A stretch of 64,000 nt of DNA from Elizabethkingia bruuniana (GTDB lineage Bacteria; Bacteroidota; Bacteroidia; Flavobacteriales; Weeksellaceae): NCBI RefSeq assembly GCF_002024805.1, contig NZ_CP014337.1, positions 1,736,001 to 1,800,000 on the forward strand, written 5' to 3'. Shown piece by piece: positions 16,483 through 26,700 of the stretch; position 1 is the first letter of the stretch, and each line of letters begins with the position of its first letter. The position numbers and the translations under genes are program-made. Below the pieces are notes generated by a model. That model was not told the DNA's origin. It searched no databases and was given only the letters and a program-made list of their open reading frames with translations.

Positions 16483-16638
16483 ATAATTGTTTATATTTTA
16501 AGTTTTACAATTGCTCCGTAATATGAAATTAACAATTTCGAATACGAAAACAGGGTGCAAAATTACAAATTATTTGAAATAAATGGTTTTAAATTTTCAA
16601 TTTTTAAATTAATTTTATTTTCAGTTACTTTTAAAAGC

Positions 16639-18381
16639 CTACCTGATAAAGTATACCTTTAAGATTTTGTGATTTTTTATCTCATAAACTGCAGTAGCCT
16701 CAACTTTCGTATTACTTATCATTCCTGATACACTTTCTCTGTCTATCACAATATTTCCCTGGATAATTCTTCCTTTTAGTTCACAATGCAGGTTTGGCAT
16801 CTTAGCAAACATCTGAGTATAAGATTTTCTCATCTCATCTTTTCCTTTACTTATCAAAGTATTTGGAAAAGTATAAATCTCAACATCATCAGAATATGGC
16901 TCCAGAAAAGCTTCGATATTTCTGGCGTTATATGCATTGAGCTGTTGCTGTACAAGCAATTCAGGGGTTATTGGAATTAAGCTTTCAGGATCTAATACAT
17001 TGCCATTCTTGAAAATCTTATTTACGGTAGTAAGATTTTCAAGAGATTTAGTCGGATCCGCATTCAACAGAATCATATCTGCAATTTTACCTTTTGCAAT
17101 ATTCCCGGATACCATTTCTTTATCTAATATTTTAACTGGATTGATAATCGCAGATTGCAATACCTGCCAAATCGATAACCCACTTTCCTGCATTGCTTTC
17201 AGTTCATTTTGAAAAGATGACGCATGCTGTGTTCCGATATTTCCGGCATCTGTTCCGGCAGCAATCGTAACTCCTCCATCAGCTAACTTTTTCAGATTAA
17301 CTTTACGGATCGAATCAGTACGAGATATGCGAGCCTTCATCTGTGGCTGATCAAACCTTTGCTTAAGTACAGGAATTACTGCATTTGACAAATGCTTTAT
17401 ATCATATATTGAGCCGATTGCCACAGGATCTGAGCTTTTTAGGTCATATGTATCATAATCAATCTTCTGCCCAAACGTATTATAATAATTGTCCATAACT
17501 GTGAGCGTAGGTGATAAAATAACTTTTCCTGACTTCAATATCTGAACAAAACTATCGGAAACAACTTCATCCTCTATATTGTGAACCAGAAAATCACAAC
17601 CATTTTGTACAGCTATTTGTGCTGCAATTCTTTCTGTAGCGTGTACAGCAACTTTTAATTTGTTCTTATGAGCTTCCTGAATAACTTCTTTAATCAACGG
17701 CTCGTATTTTCTGGCTGCTGCTTCAACTCCTTCTTTTCCCAAAGAAACAATGTACCATATTTTAATAAAATCCGGACGATACGGTAATTGCTCATTGATT
17801 GCTTTTTTGGCGTCTTCAATTGTTGACACCAATCTGAAAGGCTCATCATTTTTAAGCCCCATAAATACCTGAGGCTCGTATGTAGTAAGCAAAGGTCCTG
17901 TCATATAAACTGATGGCAATAATCTGTTTCCGGAAAGTGAATCTCTTAATTTCAAAAAATTATAAGTTGCCCCTACATCTATAACACTTGTTATACCGGC
18001 CATTAAGTACCTCTTCAATAGAGCTTCCATATTTTGGTGCCCCATCTCTATCTCTTTATTATAAGGAACATACTTCCTAAGGTCTAAAGCATCTGGTCTT
18101 GTATAAAGCCCTCCACTTTGGAAGAAATGTACGTGAGCATCAGTCATACCGGGCATTAGGTATTTCCCTGTACCATCTATGATTATAGCATTAGAAGGAA
18201 ATGTTTTTTTTCCGGCTTTTTGTACATCTGCAATAACTTCTTTATTAATAGCAACTGTTTGCGCTGGTATTAATTTCTTGTTGACAACATCAACAATTGT
18301 CACGTTCTTGATAAATGTCTGAGAATATAGGCTAACAGAACATAATCCTGCAGCAAAAAATATAGACAGAAGTTTTTTCAT
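16639..18381 (-). CDS. Exported amidohydrolase with C-terminal SnoaL/NTF2-like domain
   Basis: 580-residue secreted metal-dependent hydrolase. A signal peptide (1-20, ending SLYSQ) precedes an amidohydrolase barrel (about 22-455): HVHF metal motif at residues 82-85 (GMTDAHVHFF), a carboxylated-Lys or bridging region around DFIKIW, His in KVAVHATE and HNIED, and the Asp in AAGTDAGNIG. Residues about 460-580 form a separate NTF2-like/SnoaL domain (AYNARNIEAFLEPYSDDVEIYTFPNTLISKGKDEMR). Such barrels cleave cyclic amides or dipeptides (imidazolonepropionase/prolidase-like); substrate unknown. -7 box at 18404-18411. The two-domain join is unusual but coherent. Confidence 0.88.
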   Translation of the reverse strand: MKKLLSIFFAAGLCSVSLYSQTFIKNVTIVDVVNKKLIPAQTVAINKEVIADVQKAGKKTFPSNAIIIDGTGKYLMPGMTDAHVHFFQSGGLYTRPDALDLRKYVPYNKEIEMGHQNMEALLKRYLMAGITSVIDVGATYNFLKLRDSLSGNRLLPSVYMTGPLLTTYEPQVFMGLKNDEPFRLVSTIEDAKKAINEQLPYRPDFIKIWYIVSLGKEGVEAAARKYEPLIKEVIQEAHKNKLKVAVHATERIAAQIAVQNGCDFLVHNIEDEVVSDSFVQILKSGKVILSPTLTVMDNYYNTFGQKIDYDTYDLKSSDPVAIGSIYDIKHLSNAVIPVLKQRFDQPQMKARISRTDSIRKVNLKKLADGGVTIAAGTDAGNIGTQHASSFQNELKAMQESGLSIWQVLQSAIINPVKILDKEMVSGNIAKGKIADMILLNADPTKSLENLTTVNKIFKNGNVLDPESLIPITPELLVQQQLNAYNARNIEAFLEPYSDDVEIYTFPNTLISKGKDEMRKSYTQMFAKMPNLHCELKGRIIQGNIVIDRESVSGMISNTKVEATAVYEIKNHKILKVYFIR

Positions 18382-18471
18382 AATTCCTGATTTGGTGTAA
18401 AAACAAAGTTAATTGAAGTAACTCAATTTTCAGGAATCTTTTTCTATGCAGAAAAAATCATTAATTAATAT

Positions 18472-19149
18472 TTAAAGAATACCCTCGTCGCTGAAACTAA
18501 AAAAAGAATCCTGGGAAATAATGAGGTGATCCAAAAGTTTTATATTCAAAAGCTCTCCCCCATTTTTAAGACTTTCCGTAATCTGTATATCCTGTCGACT
18601 TGGTTTTAAATTTCCGGATGGATGATTGTGTGCAACAACAATGGCTGTTGCAAGATGATCTAAAGCAATACTAAATAATATTCTGGCATCTACAATAGAT
18701 TGGTCGATACCGCCGTGGGTAAGTTTTTCTTTATGGATAATCATGTTACTCTGGTTGAGAAACAGACACCAGAATTCTTCATGATGCAAATCCCCTAAAT
18801 ACGGGTGTAATATATTGAAAGCATCTTTGCTATTGCTGATTACAGGATTTTTAGAAACTTCCTGCAAGGCTTTTCTCCTTCCTATCTCCAAGGCAGTTGC
18901 AATAGTTATTGCTTTTACCTCTCCTATCCCTTTATACTTCATCAGGTCTTTAACGGTTAGCAAACTCAGCTGATGCCAATTGTTGTTTACAGATCGTAAT
19001 ATTCTTCTTCCAAGCTCTACTACGCTTTCCCCTATATTACCAGATCCTATAATAATAGCCAGTAAATCGGCATCCGAAAGTGCCTCTTTGCCTTTCAGTA
19101 AAAATTTTTCACGGGGCCGATCATCTTCAGCAAGGGATTTTATTTTCAT
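18472..19149 (-). CDS. radC: RadC family JAB-domain protein
   Basis: 225-residue RadC protein. A helix-hairpin-helix-like N-terminal region (DLMKYKGIGEVKAITIATALEIGRR, about 67-90) is followed by a JAMM/JAB metalloprotease-like domain (about 100-225) with the metal motif AHNHPSGNLKPSRQD and the upstream Glu in HEEFWCLFLNQ. The historical DNA-repair role is not supported by later work; the true function of RadC is unresolved. It is transcribed alone between the amidohydrolase and the S41 protease. Confidence 0.94.
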   Translation of the reverse strand: MKIKSLAEDDRPREKFLLKGKEALSDADLLAIIIGSGNIGESVVELGRRILRSVNNNWHQLSLLTVKDLMKYKGIGEVKAITIATALEIGRRKALQEVSKNPVISNSKDAFNILHPYLGDLHHEEFWCLFLNQSNMIIHKEKLTHGGIDQSIVDARILFSIALDHLATAIVVAHNHPSGNLKPSRQDIQITESLKNGGELLNIKLLDHLIISQDSFFSFSDEGIL

Positions 19150-19262
19150 ACTTAAGATCCTGTTGCTGTTAAAGATAAGAAATAAAAATTACTTACTCAA
19201 TACTTTAGTTAAAAATATACATTATAATAAATTAAATAATTAATAATATATAAAATATTATT

Positions 19263-20690
19263 CTAATGTTCCAAATAATCTACTGTATATTGTATCCAAT
19301 CTTCAACATTTTTATCCAGATAAAGATCCGGCTGAAGTCCAATATTATCGACAGGATAATCTGGTAACCTTAAAGATCTGAAAGTTGGCAGTTGTAACTG
19401 ATACTCCGGACAGCCAAAATCGAAAAAACGGGCTGCAGCATAATCTAATCCACCGGAAGACACTGTACCAATTATCTTCACTTTCTTACTTTGTCTGGTA
19501 GCCATTACAAAGTTTTCGGCAGCACTTCCTACCCTTTTATCTACTAAAACAGCTATATGTTCAGGACCTTTATTAGAAATATCAACCTTATTTATGGAAA
19601 AAGGCTTACCACTAAGATTAACAAATTTTCCCATATTATTTTTAAGAAGAGCAATATCCTTATTCAACATCTCAATTTCCTCTTTTTTATCCTCTCTGTT
19701 TTTCACAGATTCTATATATTTGGATAATCCGTCTATTAATGTCTTTGTCGATAAATATTCAACTCCCAAACTTCTGGTTGACCCGGTCATAATATAGGGT
19801 AACAATGTATAATAAGCAGTATCGGTTCCTCCTGAATTCCCTCTTAAATCAACAATAAGATTTTTACTATTCTCAAGTAATGAACGGTTCTTATTAATAA
19901 GATCTTCTATCATTTCAACATAGGGGTAATCAAAAGAAGGCAGTTTTATGATAGCTGTTTTATCTGTAAGCTGTTTTATACCAAAGCCGCGAAGCTCGCC
20001 CACTTTCATTTTCAATTGCTCTTCCGACAATTCGGCTTTCGGAGTCTCTTTTACAAAAAAAGCTCTCATTTCTCTGAAGTATATAATGCTATTGTTGTAA
20101 ACATCATAATTCCCGGTTTTCAGACTTTTATCCAAAGCGTAATATTCATATTTGCCGTCAGGAAATAATCTGAATTTAACTTCTTTAGGTTTCCAAAACT
20201 TAGAGCTTGAGGCAGTAATAAATCCTGTATACTCAGTACTATTTTTCTTAGTGATTCCTATATCATAAATAAGACCTCCTGTCTCGACGAACTTACTTTT
20301 CCATATTCCTTCAAGACCTTTAGTTGTTGGCTTTATTGATTTCTGAAATTTAGAAATATCAATTTTTACAAAATCTGATCCGTTAATTTGTTGTTCTTTC
20401 TTACCAATTGAAGAGTTTATCCAAATATGTCCGTCTCTAAAAAAAGAAGTATATTTTCTTAGAATTTCTATGCAGTTTTCAGATGTAGTATTGTTTGCAT
20501 TATCAAATAGTTGCTTTTTGAAACCATCATAGAGGACTTTATCTTTTGTTTTTTGCTCAAAGCCCGGATATTCATTCTCAATCTTGGTGATTAATTTATC
20601 CAGGGCGTCACTGCAGTGGCAATTATTTTGAGCATAAAAGAGGTTTGCAATAAGGAAAGCAGTAACTGCGAGAATAATTTTCAGTTTCAT
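19263..20690 (-). CDS. Secreted S41-family peptidase
   Basis: 475-residue exported protease-like protein with signal peptide (1-20, NLFYAQ). The S41/TSP core is visible: KNLIVDLRGNSGGTDTAYY (substrate-binding glycine loop) and VLVDKRVGSAAENFVMATRQ holding the catalytic Ser. No PDZ domain is evident; residues 25-215 form an N-terminal extension of unknown role with a cysteine pair CHCSD. Targets are unknown. The downstream-facing regulator gene at 20760-21599 is on the same strand, 69 bases upstream. Confidence 0.88.
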   Translation of the reverse strand: MKLKIILAVTAFLIANLFYAQNNCHCSDALDKLITKIENEYPGFEQKTKDKVLYDGFKKQLFDNANNTTSENCIEILRKYTSFFRDGHIWINSSIGKKEQQINGSDFVKIDISKFQKSIKPTTKGLEGIWKSKFVETGGLIYDIGITKKNSTEYTGFITASSSKFWKPKEVKFRLFPDGKYEYYALDKSLKTGNYDVYNNSIIYFREMRAFFVKETPKAELSEEQLKMKVGELRGFGIKQLTDKTAIIKLPSFDYPYVEMIEDLINKNRSLLENSKNLIVDLRGNSGGTDTAYYTLLPYIMTGSTRSLGVEYLSTKTLIDGLSKYIESVKNREDKKEEIEMLNKDIALLKNNMGKFVNLSGKPFSINKVDISNKGPEHIAVLVDKRVGSAAENFVMATRQSKKVKIIGTVSSGGLDYAAARFFDFGCPEYQLQLPTFRSLRLPDYPVDNIGLQPDLYLDKNVEDWIQYTVDYLEH

Positions 20691-20759
20691 TTTGTATGGT
20701 TATTTCACACAACAAATAAAATTAAAACTATAGCTTTAAAATTGTAAAAATCGTGCAAT

Positions 20760-21599
20760 TTAGCCTTCAGTATAAATCCAGGCTAATTCTTCCTGTTGAA
20801 GTTTAGTTTTCTTCTTCAACTGCCCCGGGGTTTCACCGGTAATGTCTTTAAAATCTTTTATAAAATGTGATTGATCTGCATAATTATAATTGTATGCAAG
20901 CTCAGAAAATTTATTACAATTGTAGTCAAGCAGTTTATCCAGTACATTTCTAAATCTCATGGTTCTTAAAAATGTTTTAGGACTTTGTCCTACCTGGTCT
21001 ATGAATAAACGATACAAAGTAGATTCATTTACAAATAACTTTTTAGAGAGCTCTCTTATTCTAATCTCTTCATTGTTATTTATATGAAATAATGCTTCTT
21101 CCATCCGATTGGTTTTAGAAATATCACGTATACTCTTCAGCAACAAGCTCTCGAGCATATATTGTCTCGCGTAATTGTCTTCATTTTCAAACAGCTTTTC
21201 CAAAAAACAGGGATCACAATTTTGAAATAGCAATTCAAATACTTTATTACTACTCAACAGCTCATTATAAGAGACTTTTGTAAACTTACGGAGTGCTGCC
21301 GGATGGAAAATAATACAAATTTCATCAAGTTTAGCATTAATATCTACATGCAGGCTTGATTCGTGAAATCCGGAAAGAAAGCTTACATACGTTTCATCAC
21401 CCTCTAATGTAGATATATACTTTGCATTACTCCTCTGCTCAACAATTACCTTATTCTTTTTGTAGATGGATAAGCAAAGATTTGTATTAGGGAAGGTTGT
21501 ATAATTAACCATCTCTTTACCTTCAGATCTAAAGAAAATAAAATACTGTATAACATCTTCTAATTTAGGATGTATGGCTTTTAGGATGCTGGTCTTCAT
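20760..21599 (-). CDS. AraC-family transcriptional regulator
   Basis: 279-residue regulator. The C-terminal AraC DNA-binding domain (about 175-270) contains both helix-turn-helix units (IRELSKKLFVNESTLYRLFIDQVG and FSELAYNYNYADQSHFIKDFKDITGETPGQLKKK). The N-terminal half (1-160) is a DUF6597/cupin-like sensor without a recognised ligand. Neighbours on the same strand are the S41 protease downstream and the LolD-like operon upstream; either may be its target, which is inference. Confidence 0.9.
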   Translation of the reverse strand: MKTSILKAIHPKLEDVIQYFIFFRSEGKEMVNYTTFPNTNLCLSIYKKNKVIVEQRSNAKYISTLEGDETYVSFLSGFHESSLHVDINAKLDEICIIFHPAALRKFTKVSYNELLSSNKVFELLFQNCDPCFLEKLFENEDNYARQYMLESLLLKSIRDISKTNRMEEALFHINNNEEIRIRELSKKLFVNESTLYRLFIDQVGQSPKTFLRTMRFRNVLDKLLDYNCNKFSELAYNYNYADQSHFIKDFKDITGETPGQLKKKTKLQQEELAWIYTEG

Positions 21600-21632
21600 G
21601 ATATTCTAGTTATTAAATCGCCGAATCTTTGA

Positions 21633-22160
21633 TTATACATGAAGCAATGTCTTCATAAAGAAAAGCAGACCAGCTATAACAACAATACCTGCTAATATGC
21701 TAATTTTATCTCTTTTAGAATATTCTGTCTTATCCTGAATACCAGAGAACATATTTTTAACCATAGTAAGTACGCGCTGTTTATTTATATAAAGAATAAT
21801 AAAAATAATAAGCTGAAGAAATATAGCAGTACCTAATGCTACTATCCCATAGAAATAATCCTGAAGGATAATATTAAAAAGGAGAATTGATAAAAGAATT
21901 GCTCCAAAGATTCTTGTCCTGTAAAACAATAAACAAGCAGCTCCTAATATTTCGAAAAAACCAATAATTAAAGGATAGGCTACTGTATAACCATAAAAAG
22001 CCCACATAATCTGGTGCCCGGACATTTCGGAAACTTTTCCGTTATAATGTTCTATAGTATCAAACTGAACATATTTCGAAGCACCATATGTTGCCATATA
22101 AAACGAAACAAATATTACAAGGCCCCATTCTGTAGCCTTAATCAGTATTTTTTTATTCAT
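21633..22160 (-). CDS. DoxX-like membrane protein
   Basis: 175-residue protein with four predicted membrane helices plus a C-terminal one (about 12-27, 58-80, 84-103, 105-125, 153-172). The layout with IEHYNGKVSEMSGHQIMWAFYGYTVAYPLIIGFFEILGAACLLF resembles the DoxX/DoxD superfamily, whose members are quinone- or thiol-linked membrane proteins; no specific function can be given. It is the last gene of a three-gene unit, 4 bases behind the L,D-transpeptidase-like gene. Confidence 0.68.
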   Translation of the reverse strand: MNKKILIKATEWGLVIFVSFYMATYGASKYVQFDTIEHYNGKVSEMSGHQIMWAFYGYTVAYPLIIGFFEILGAACLLFYRTRIFGAILLSILLFNIILQDYFYGIVALGTAIFLQLIIFIILYINKQRVLTMVKNMFSGIQDKTEYSKRDKISILAGIVVIAGLLFFMKTLLHV

Positions 22161-22164
22161 AGGC

Positions 22165-22758
22165 TTAGTCGTATATATACAAAACTATATTCTTTTCTGA
22201 AGAATCTATATATTTCTCTAAAGTACTAAAAAAAGCAGGTGATACCATCGGACATCCCAAACTAAGCACAATAGGATTGGTGGTTTCATTATCGGGAACT
22301 TTTGAATATTTATGCAGTACAATAGCACGGCTAAATGCATTACTGTTTGTATTGTCCAGACCAATAAGCCTGTATGCTTTGCCAAAATCTCCGTTATAGC
22401 TATTCTTTACAACATATTTCCCTATAGAAGAGCAGTATGAACCATCGGTATTACTAAACTTAAGCTTTCCGTTAATTTTTCCTTTTTCAGATCCGGAGCC
22501 ATGTGCGACCATAGCTTTTTCCAGAATTTTTCCTGATTTTAAATCAATCACAAAAAATCTGTACTTATTGGAAGAGATAGAGAAATCAATGAAGAAAGCT
22601 AACTTTTCACTGTAGCCGTTTTCTGAAGCAAATTTTCTTATCTCTTCTGTTCTATCGTTCAGGTTATTGCTCCTGACTGTGGAATTACTAAAGCTGATAT
22701 TCGATGCCAGCACGATAGCAAAAATGCCCAAAAGAGAAAGAAATATATATTTCTTCAT
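22165..22758 (-). CDS. Murein L,D-transpeptidase catalytic-domain protein
   Basis: 197-residue exported protein. A signal peptide or N-terminal anchor (1-23) precedes the YkuD-like catalytic domain of the family typified by the murein L,D-transpeptidase catalytic domain. Active residues are His149 in IVLHKY and Cys169 in SLGCPMVSP, with the supporting Gly/Ser pattern HGSGSEKG. Predicted action is on peptidoglycan peptide stems or lipoprotein attachment in the periplasm. Two bases separate it from the LolD-like ATPase gene, and four from the DoxX-like gene. Confidence 0.88.
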   Translation of the reverse strand: MKKYIFLSLLGIFAIVLASNISFSNSTVRSNNLNDRTEEIRKFASENGYSEKLAFFIDFSISSNKYRFFVIDLKSGKILEKAMVAHGSGSEKGKINGKLKFSNTDGSYCSSIGKYVVKNSYNGDFGKAYRLIGLDNTNSNAFSRAIVLHKYSKVPDNETTNPIVLSLGCPMVSPAFFSTLEKYIDSSEKNIVLYIYD

Positions 22759-22760
22759 TC

Positions 22761-23438
22761 TTAGAAACCGTCCACAATCTGGCCGTCTTTCATCACTAAT
22801 TTACGGTCAGTACTTTCTGCAAGTCCTTGGTTGTGGGTTACAATAACGAAGGTCTGATTGTATTTATCTCTAAGATCAAAGAATAACTGATGAAGGCTGT
22901 CTGCATTTTTAGAATCCAGATTTCCTGTAGGTTCATCTGCAAAGATAATTTTCGGATCATTAATTAGCGCTCTTGCTACAGCAACACGTTGTGCTTCTCC
23001 TCCGGAAAGTTCTTTTGGTTTATGATGAATTCTATGCGCAATTTTCAGCTCATCAAAAAGCTCATGTGCCTTTTCTAAAGCATTCGGATTGGGTTTGTCC
23101 GAAATTCTTACCGGCAAAAGTACATTTTCCAATGCTGTAAATTCGGGCAGAAGTTGATGAAACTGGAATACAAAACCTATATTTCTGTTACGGAATCTGG
23201 ATAATTCTTTATCTGACATTTCCAGAAAAGATTTGCCATTCAGTAATATCTCAGTATCATTAACAGATGTATTAGATGGAGAATCCAATGTCCCCAGAAT
23301 TTGTAACAAAGTAGATTTACCTGCACCAGATTCCCCTACAATAGAGACAATTTCTGCATCCGGAATTTCGATATTCACTCCTTTTAATACATCTAATGAA
23401 CCGTAAGATTTATATATATTTTTCGCTTTAATCATCAT
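22761..23438 (-). CDS. LolD-like ABC transporter ATP-binding protein
   Basis: 225-residue ATPase of the LolD/MacB branch: Walker [13 protein letters not shown], signature [15 protein letters not shown], Walker [14 protein letters not shown], His switch VTHN. LolD proteins drive release of lipoproteins from the inner membrane with LolC/E permeases; no permease gene is adjacent, so the partner lies elsewhere. It heads a unit with an L,D-transpeptidase-like gene. A -7 box 4 bases before the ATG (23443-23450) predicts a leaderless message; the start reads ATGATG. Confidence 0.9.
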   Translation of the reverse strand: MMIKAKNIYKSYGSLDVLKGVNIEIPDAEIVSIVGESGAGKSTLLQILGTLDSPSNTSVNDTEILLNGKSFLEMSDKELSRFRNRNIGFVFQFHQLLPEFTALENVLLPVRISDKPNPNALEKAHELFDELKIAHRIHHKPKELSGGEAQRVAVARALINDPKIIFADEPTGNLDSKNADSLHQLFFDLRDKYNQTFVIVTHNQGLAESTDRKLVMKDGQIVDGF

Positions 23439-23442
23439 TCGT

Positions 23443-23450
23443 CAAAAATA
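23443..23450 (-). promoter_or_regulatory. -7 promoter box of the LolD-like gene, predicted leaderless
   Basis: TATTTTTG on the minus strand, then 4 bases (ACGA) and ATG 23438. The spacing is the same as for dnaX and the DEAD-box helicase gene. Confidence 0.65.
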
Positions 23451-23651
23451 CTAATTAGTTATGATTTATAAAGTATGAATTTGTATAGTTGTATATAATT
23501 TTTAAAATGATTTCAAAGATTACAAAGAACTCTTTAATCACATTTTATTTAAGCTTAAAACCTGCTGAAATTTCATTGTTATACTCTCGTTCGTCAATCC
23601 CTCTATAAACTGGCTCTCTACAGTTTGGACTCAGAGTGATATTGCTTGTCC

Positions 23652-23683
23652 AAAAAAATGGCCAGAATTTCTTCCGGCCATTT
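23652..23683 (-). terminator. Terminator of the GH31 gene
   Basis: Arms 23656-23663 and 23676-23683 (AAATGGCC/GGCCATTT) with an inner GAA/TTC pair, followed on the minus strand by a U tract (A run 23652-23658). Confidence 0.9.
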
Positions 23684-23706
23684 ATTTAGATATTTATCAG
23701 TGATCT

Positions 23707-26700
23707 TTAAAAGTTTACTGAATTCAGATCTTTATCTACAAGGATTCCCTGTTGTGGTTTTAGATTAAACTTCAGGTTCTTTTTCGCTTTGAACTTAATG
23801 ATGAACAAATTATTGCTACCATTAAGAGCTTCTTGCTTTCCTAGATTAACAAAGGTAGGATACAATACCTTCTCTCTGTTGGAGTGCAACCTGTCATTTG
23901 TAAGGTTCTCCATTTTCTTGGTATCTAGCGTCTGGATTCCAACGAATTCATAATCCTGAGCATTATAAGGCAATGCAAAACTTAGTGCATTTACAGATTT
24001 CAGATTAGTTCCTTTTACAGTCACTTCAATGATTTCGTCTTTGTTATAATTCTGCTTAGGTGTTGTTATTTCCAATTTCCCGGCTACCTTTTCAATCTTT
24101 GCTTCATCTACACCACCATCTAATTGAGTTGCAACAACAGAAATATCGTAAGCATCGATAAGGTTATTCTTATTGACATCACCATTACTTACATAACCTT
24201 CGAAGTCTGCATCTCCTTTTCTTAATCCCGTATAGTTGGTGTAAGAAGTAAGGTCATTTCGGTCAATTAGCTTATCGTTATTGATATCTCCTGGCAAATA
24301 GCTTTCTGTTCCAGGTACTTTGAATACATATAACTCACGGCCCGTTCCATAATCGCCTACAGCTTGTTCCACAGAAATCTTCACATATCTTGCTGTCGGA
24401 TGAGATGTAAAGCTAAACTCTTTAGGATCGAAATCATCTTTCCATTCAAATGTTCCGGCATCTGTCCAGGTTTGTTTATCCATACTGTAAGAAACTTTAC
24501 CTTTCTTAATCAGCCCGTTTCGTCCATCGTTACGTGGCAATAACTGGAATTTATCTAACTGATTAATCGATTTAAGATCTACAACAAGATCGAAAGGAAC
24601 AGCTTTAACTCTATATTTAGTATGCCACATATTACCTTCTTCCTCATCGAATAACTTATAAACTTCAAAGCCTTCCTGTGCATCTACAGATGTCGTTCCG
24701 GATATTCCTTTAATAGCAAATTCTAAAGGATTAGATTTTGTTTTGGCAGCAAACGAAGTCCAGTCAGAAGCTCCGTCTTTATTTACCGCTCTTACTTTGA
24801 ATGTATAATTTGTTTCGGCAGTCAGACCTTCAAACAGAAGTTCTGTATCTTTTATTGTAGAATATTTCAATCCATTGAAGTCTATTTCGTAGTAATCTGC
24901 ATTCGGAACTTTATCCCAAGTAGGCTTTACGGTATAAGCTTCCAGGTTTTTGTCAGTAATCTGTACGTTTTTCGGAGCTGTAAGTGCTCCAGATGTTATT
25001 TTCAGATGATTTTTAGGCTCGAATTTGTAACCTTCAAGTTCTAAAGATACTTTTTGACTTGTGATATCTGCTTTAGCCGTTTTTACCCAAACCTGTGGAT
25101 TTTTTACAATCTGAATCTTTTCGAACTCAGTCCCTTTGGTTGAGAATCTATTGAAATTAGGCTTTTCGTTGTAATAGTATACATTTTCCTGTGCTTCAAA
25201 CTCTGCTAATGAAGTAACTTCTTTAAGTTTCGCCTTTTTATTTCCAACTTTAGCTATAATATTTCCAGGCTTTGCAGTAACGCTGATTCTAAATTCAGTC
25301 GCTTTATCTTTTGTTTGTCCGTCAAAATTTCCTTTTGCAGGAAATACAGTTACAACAGCTTTATCTTTAACCAGATTAGATTCAATAATTGTTGACGCTC
25401 CTTTACCAGCTTTATACTGTTCGGATACTCCATCGTCATCATATTCTGTAAATGAAGTTTTACCCAAAGGATATACTTCATAAATACGAAGATTTTTATT
25501 GATCTCTGATACATTATTATTCGGATTAGCCAACGGAATGATTGCTCCACGTTTTACAAATACCGGAAGCTTCCAAATCGGACTATCGATGCTATTAATG
25601 ATCTCTCCACCGTCATATTGCTCTCCGGTAAGGTAATCTACCCATTGTCCTTTTGGAAGGTAAATTCCGTTACGTATATCATTGCCTTTATCGTCGGTTT
25701 TGGTTTCTTGGTAAATAGGGGCTACAAGGAAATTTGGTCCGTACATAAACTGGTACTGTGTCATCTTTCCCTGAGTATATGCATTTTGTTCTTCCAGGAA
25801 CATTGCTCTGATCATAGGTAAACCATTTACAGCTTCTTTTGCAATACTGTAAGAATATGGAAGAAGCTCTGACTTTAATTTCAGATAATTACGGTTAATG
25901 GAAGTTGCTGTTTCTCCTAAAGCATGCGGATATTTCTCATTAGAACCCCAGCCATCCATATTCAGCTGCATTGGAGTGAATGCTTTCCACTGGAAATCTC
26001 TGGTATTAATAATAGGCTTCTTTCCTCCGAAAATACCATCCATATCAGACGTAATATTCGGCTGTCCGGATAATCCGGATCCGATATAAGTCGGAATATG
26101 AAAACGTATATATTCCCAAACACCACCGGTCTGATCTCCGGACCAGATTCCTGCATAACGCTGGGTTCCTGCCCAACCATCTAATGATATAATAAATGGT
26201 CTGGCATCATTACCATATTTAGGCATAATATTACCCACGTCTGAAACACCATTCAGTCCAAACGAGTAACCATCTCCGACCCATGCTACGTCCGTCTTCA
26301 GAACACGTACTCCGGCATCTCTTACCTCTTTAATGATATCCCTTTGTAATAATGCACTTATTCCTTCTTTAGGGTGAAGATCGGATTGCGTCCACAGACC
26401 TATTTCAACACCATTTTTACGAGCGTAATCTCCAAAATCCTTCAGGTTCTTAATGTTACCATCCAGAGTTTCTGTTTGTCCATAGCCGGCACCGTAGCCA
26501 TCATTAGGCAGCACCCATCCTAATGGCATATCATTATTCTTGTAGCGGTCTACAACAGCACGTGCTGAGAACTGATAATTGTTTTTTTCACCATTCAAGG
26601 ATTCTTTAATACCGCCATTTTCTTTCTGGCTTTCTTTATAACGTTTTCCGTCTTCAAAAAGAATTCCTTTTTCATCCTCTTTCCAGTAATCTCTGTTATA

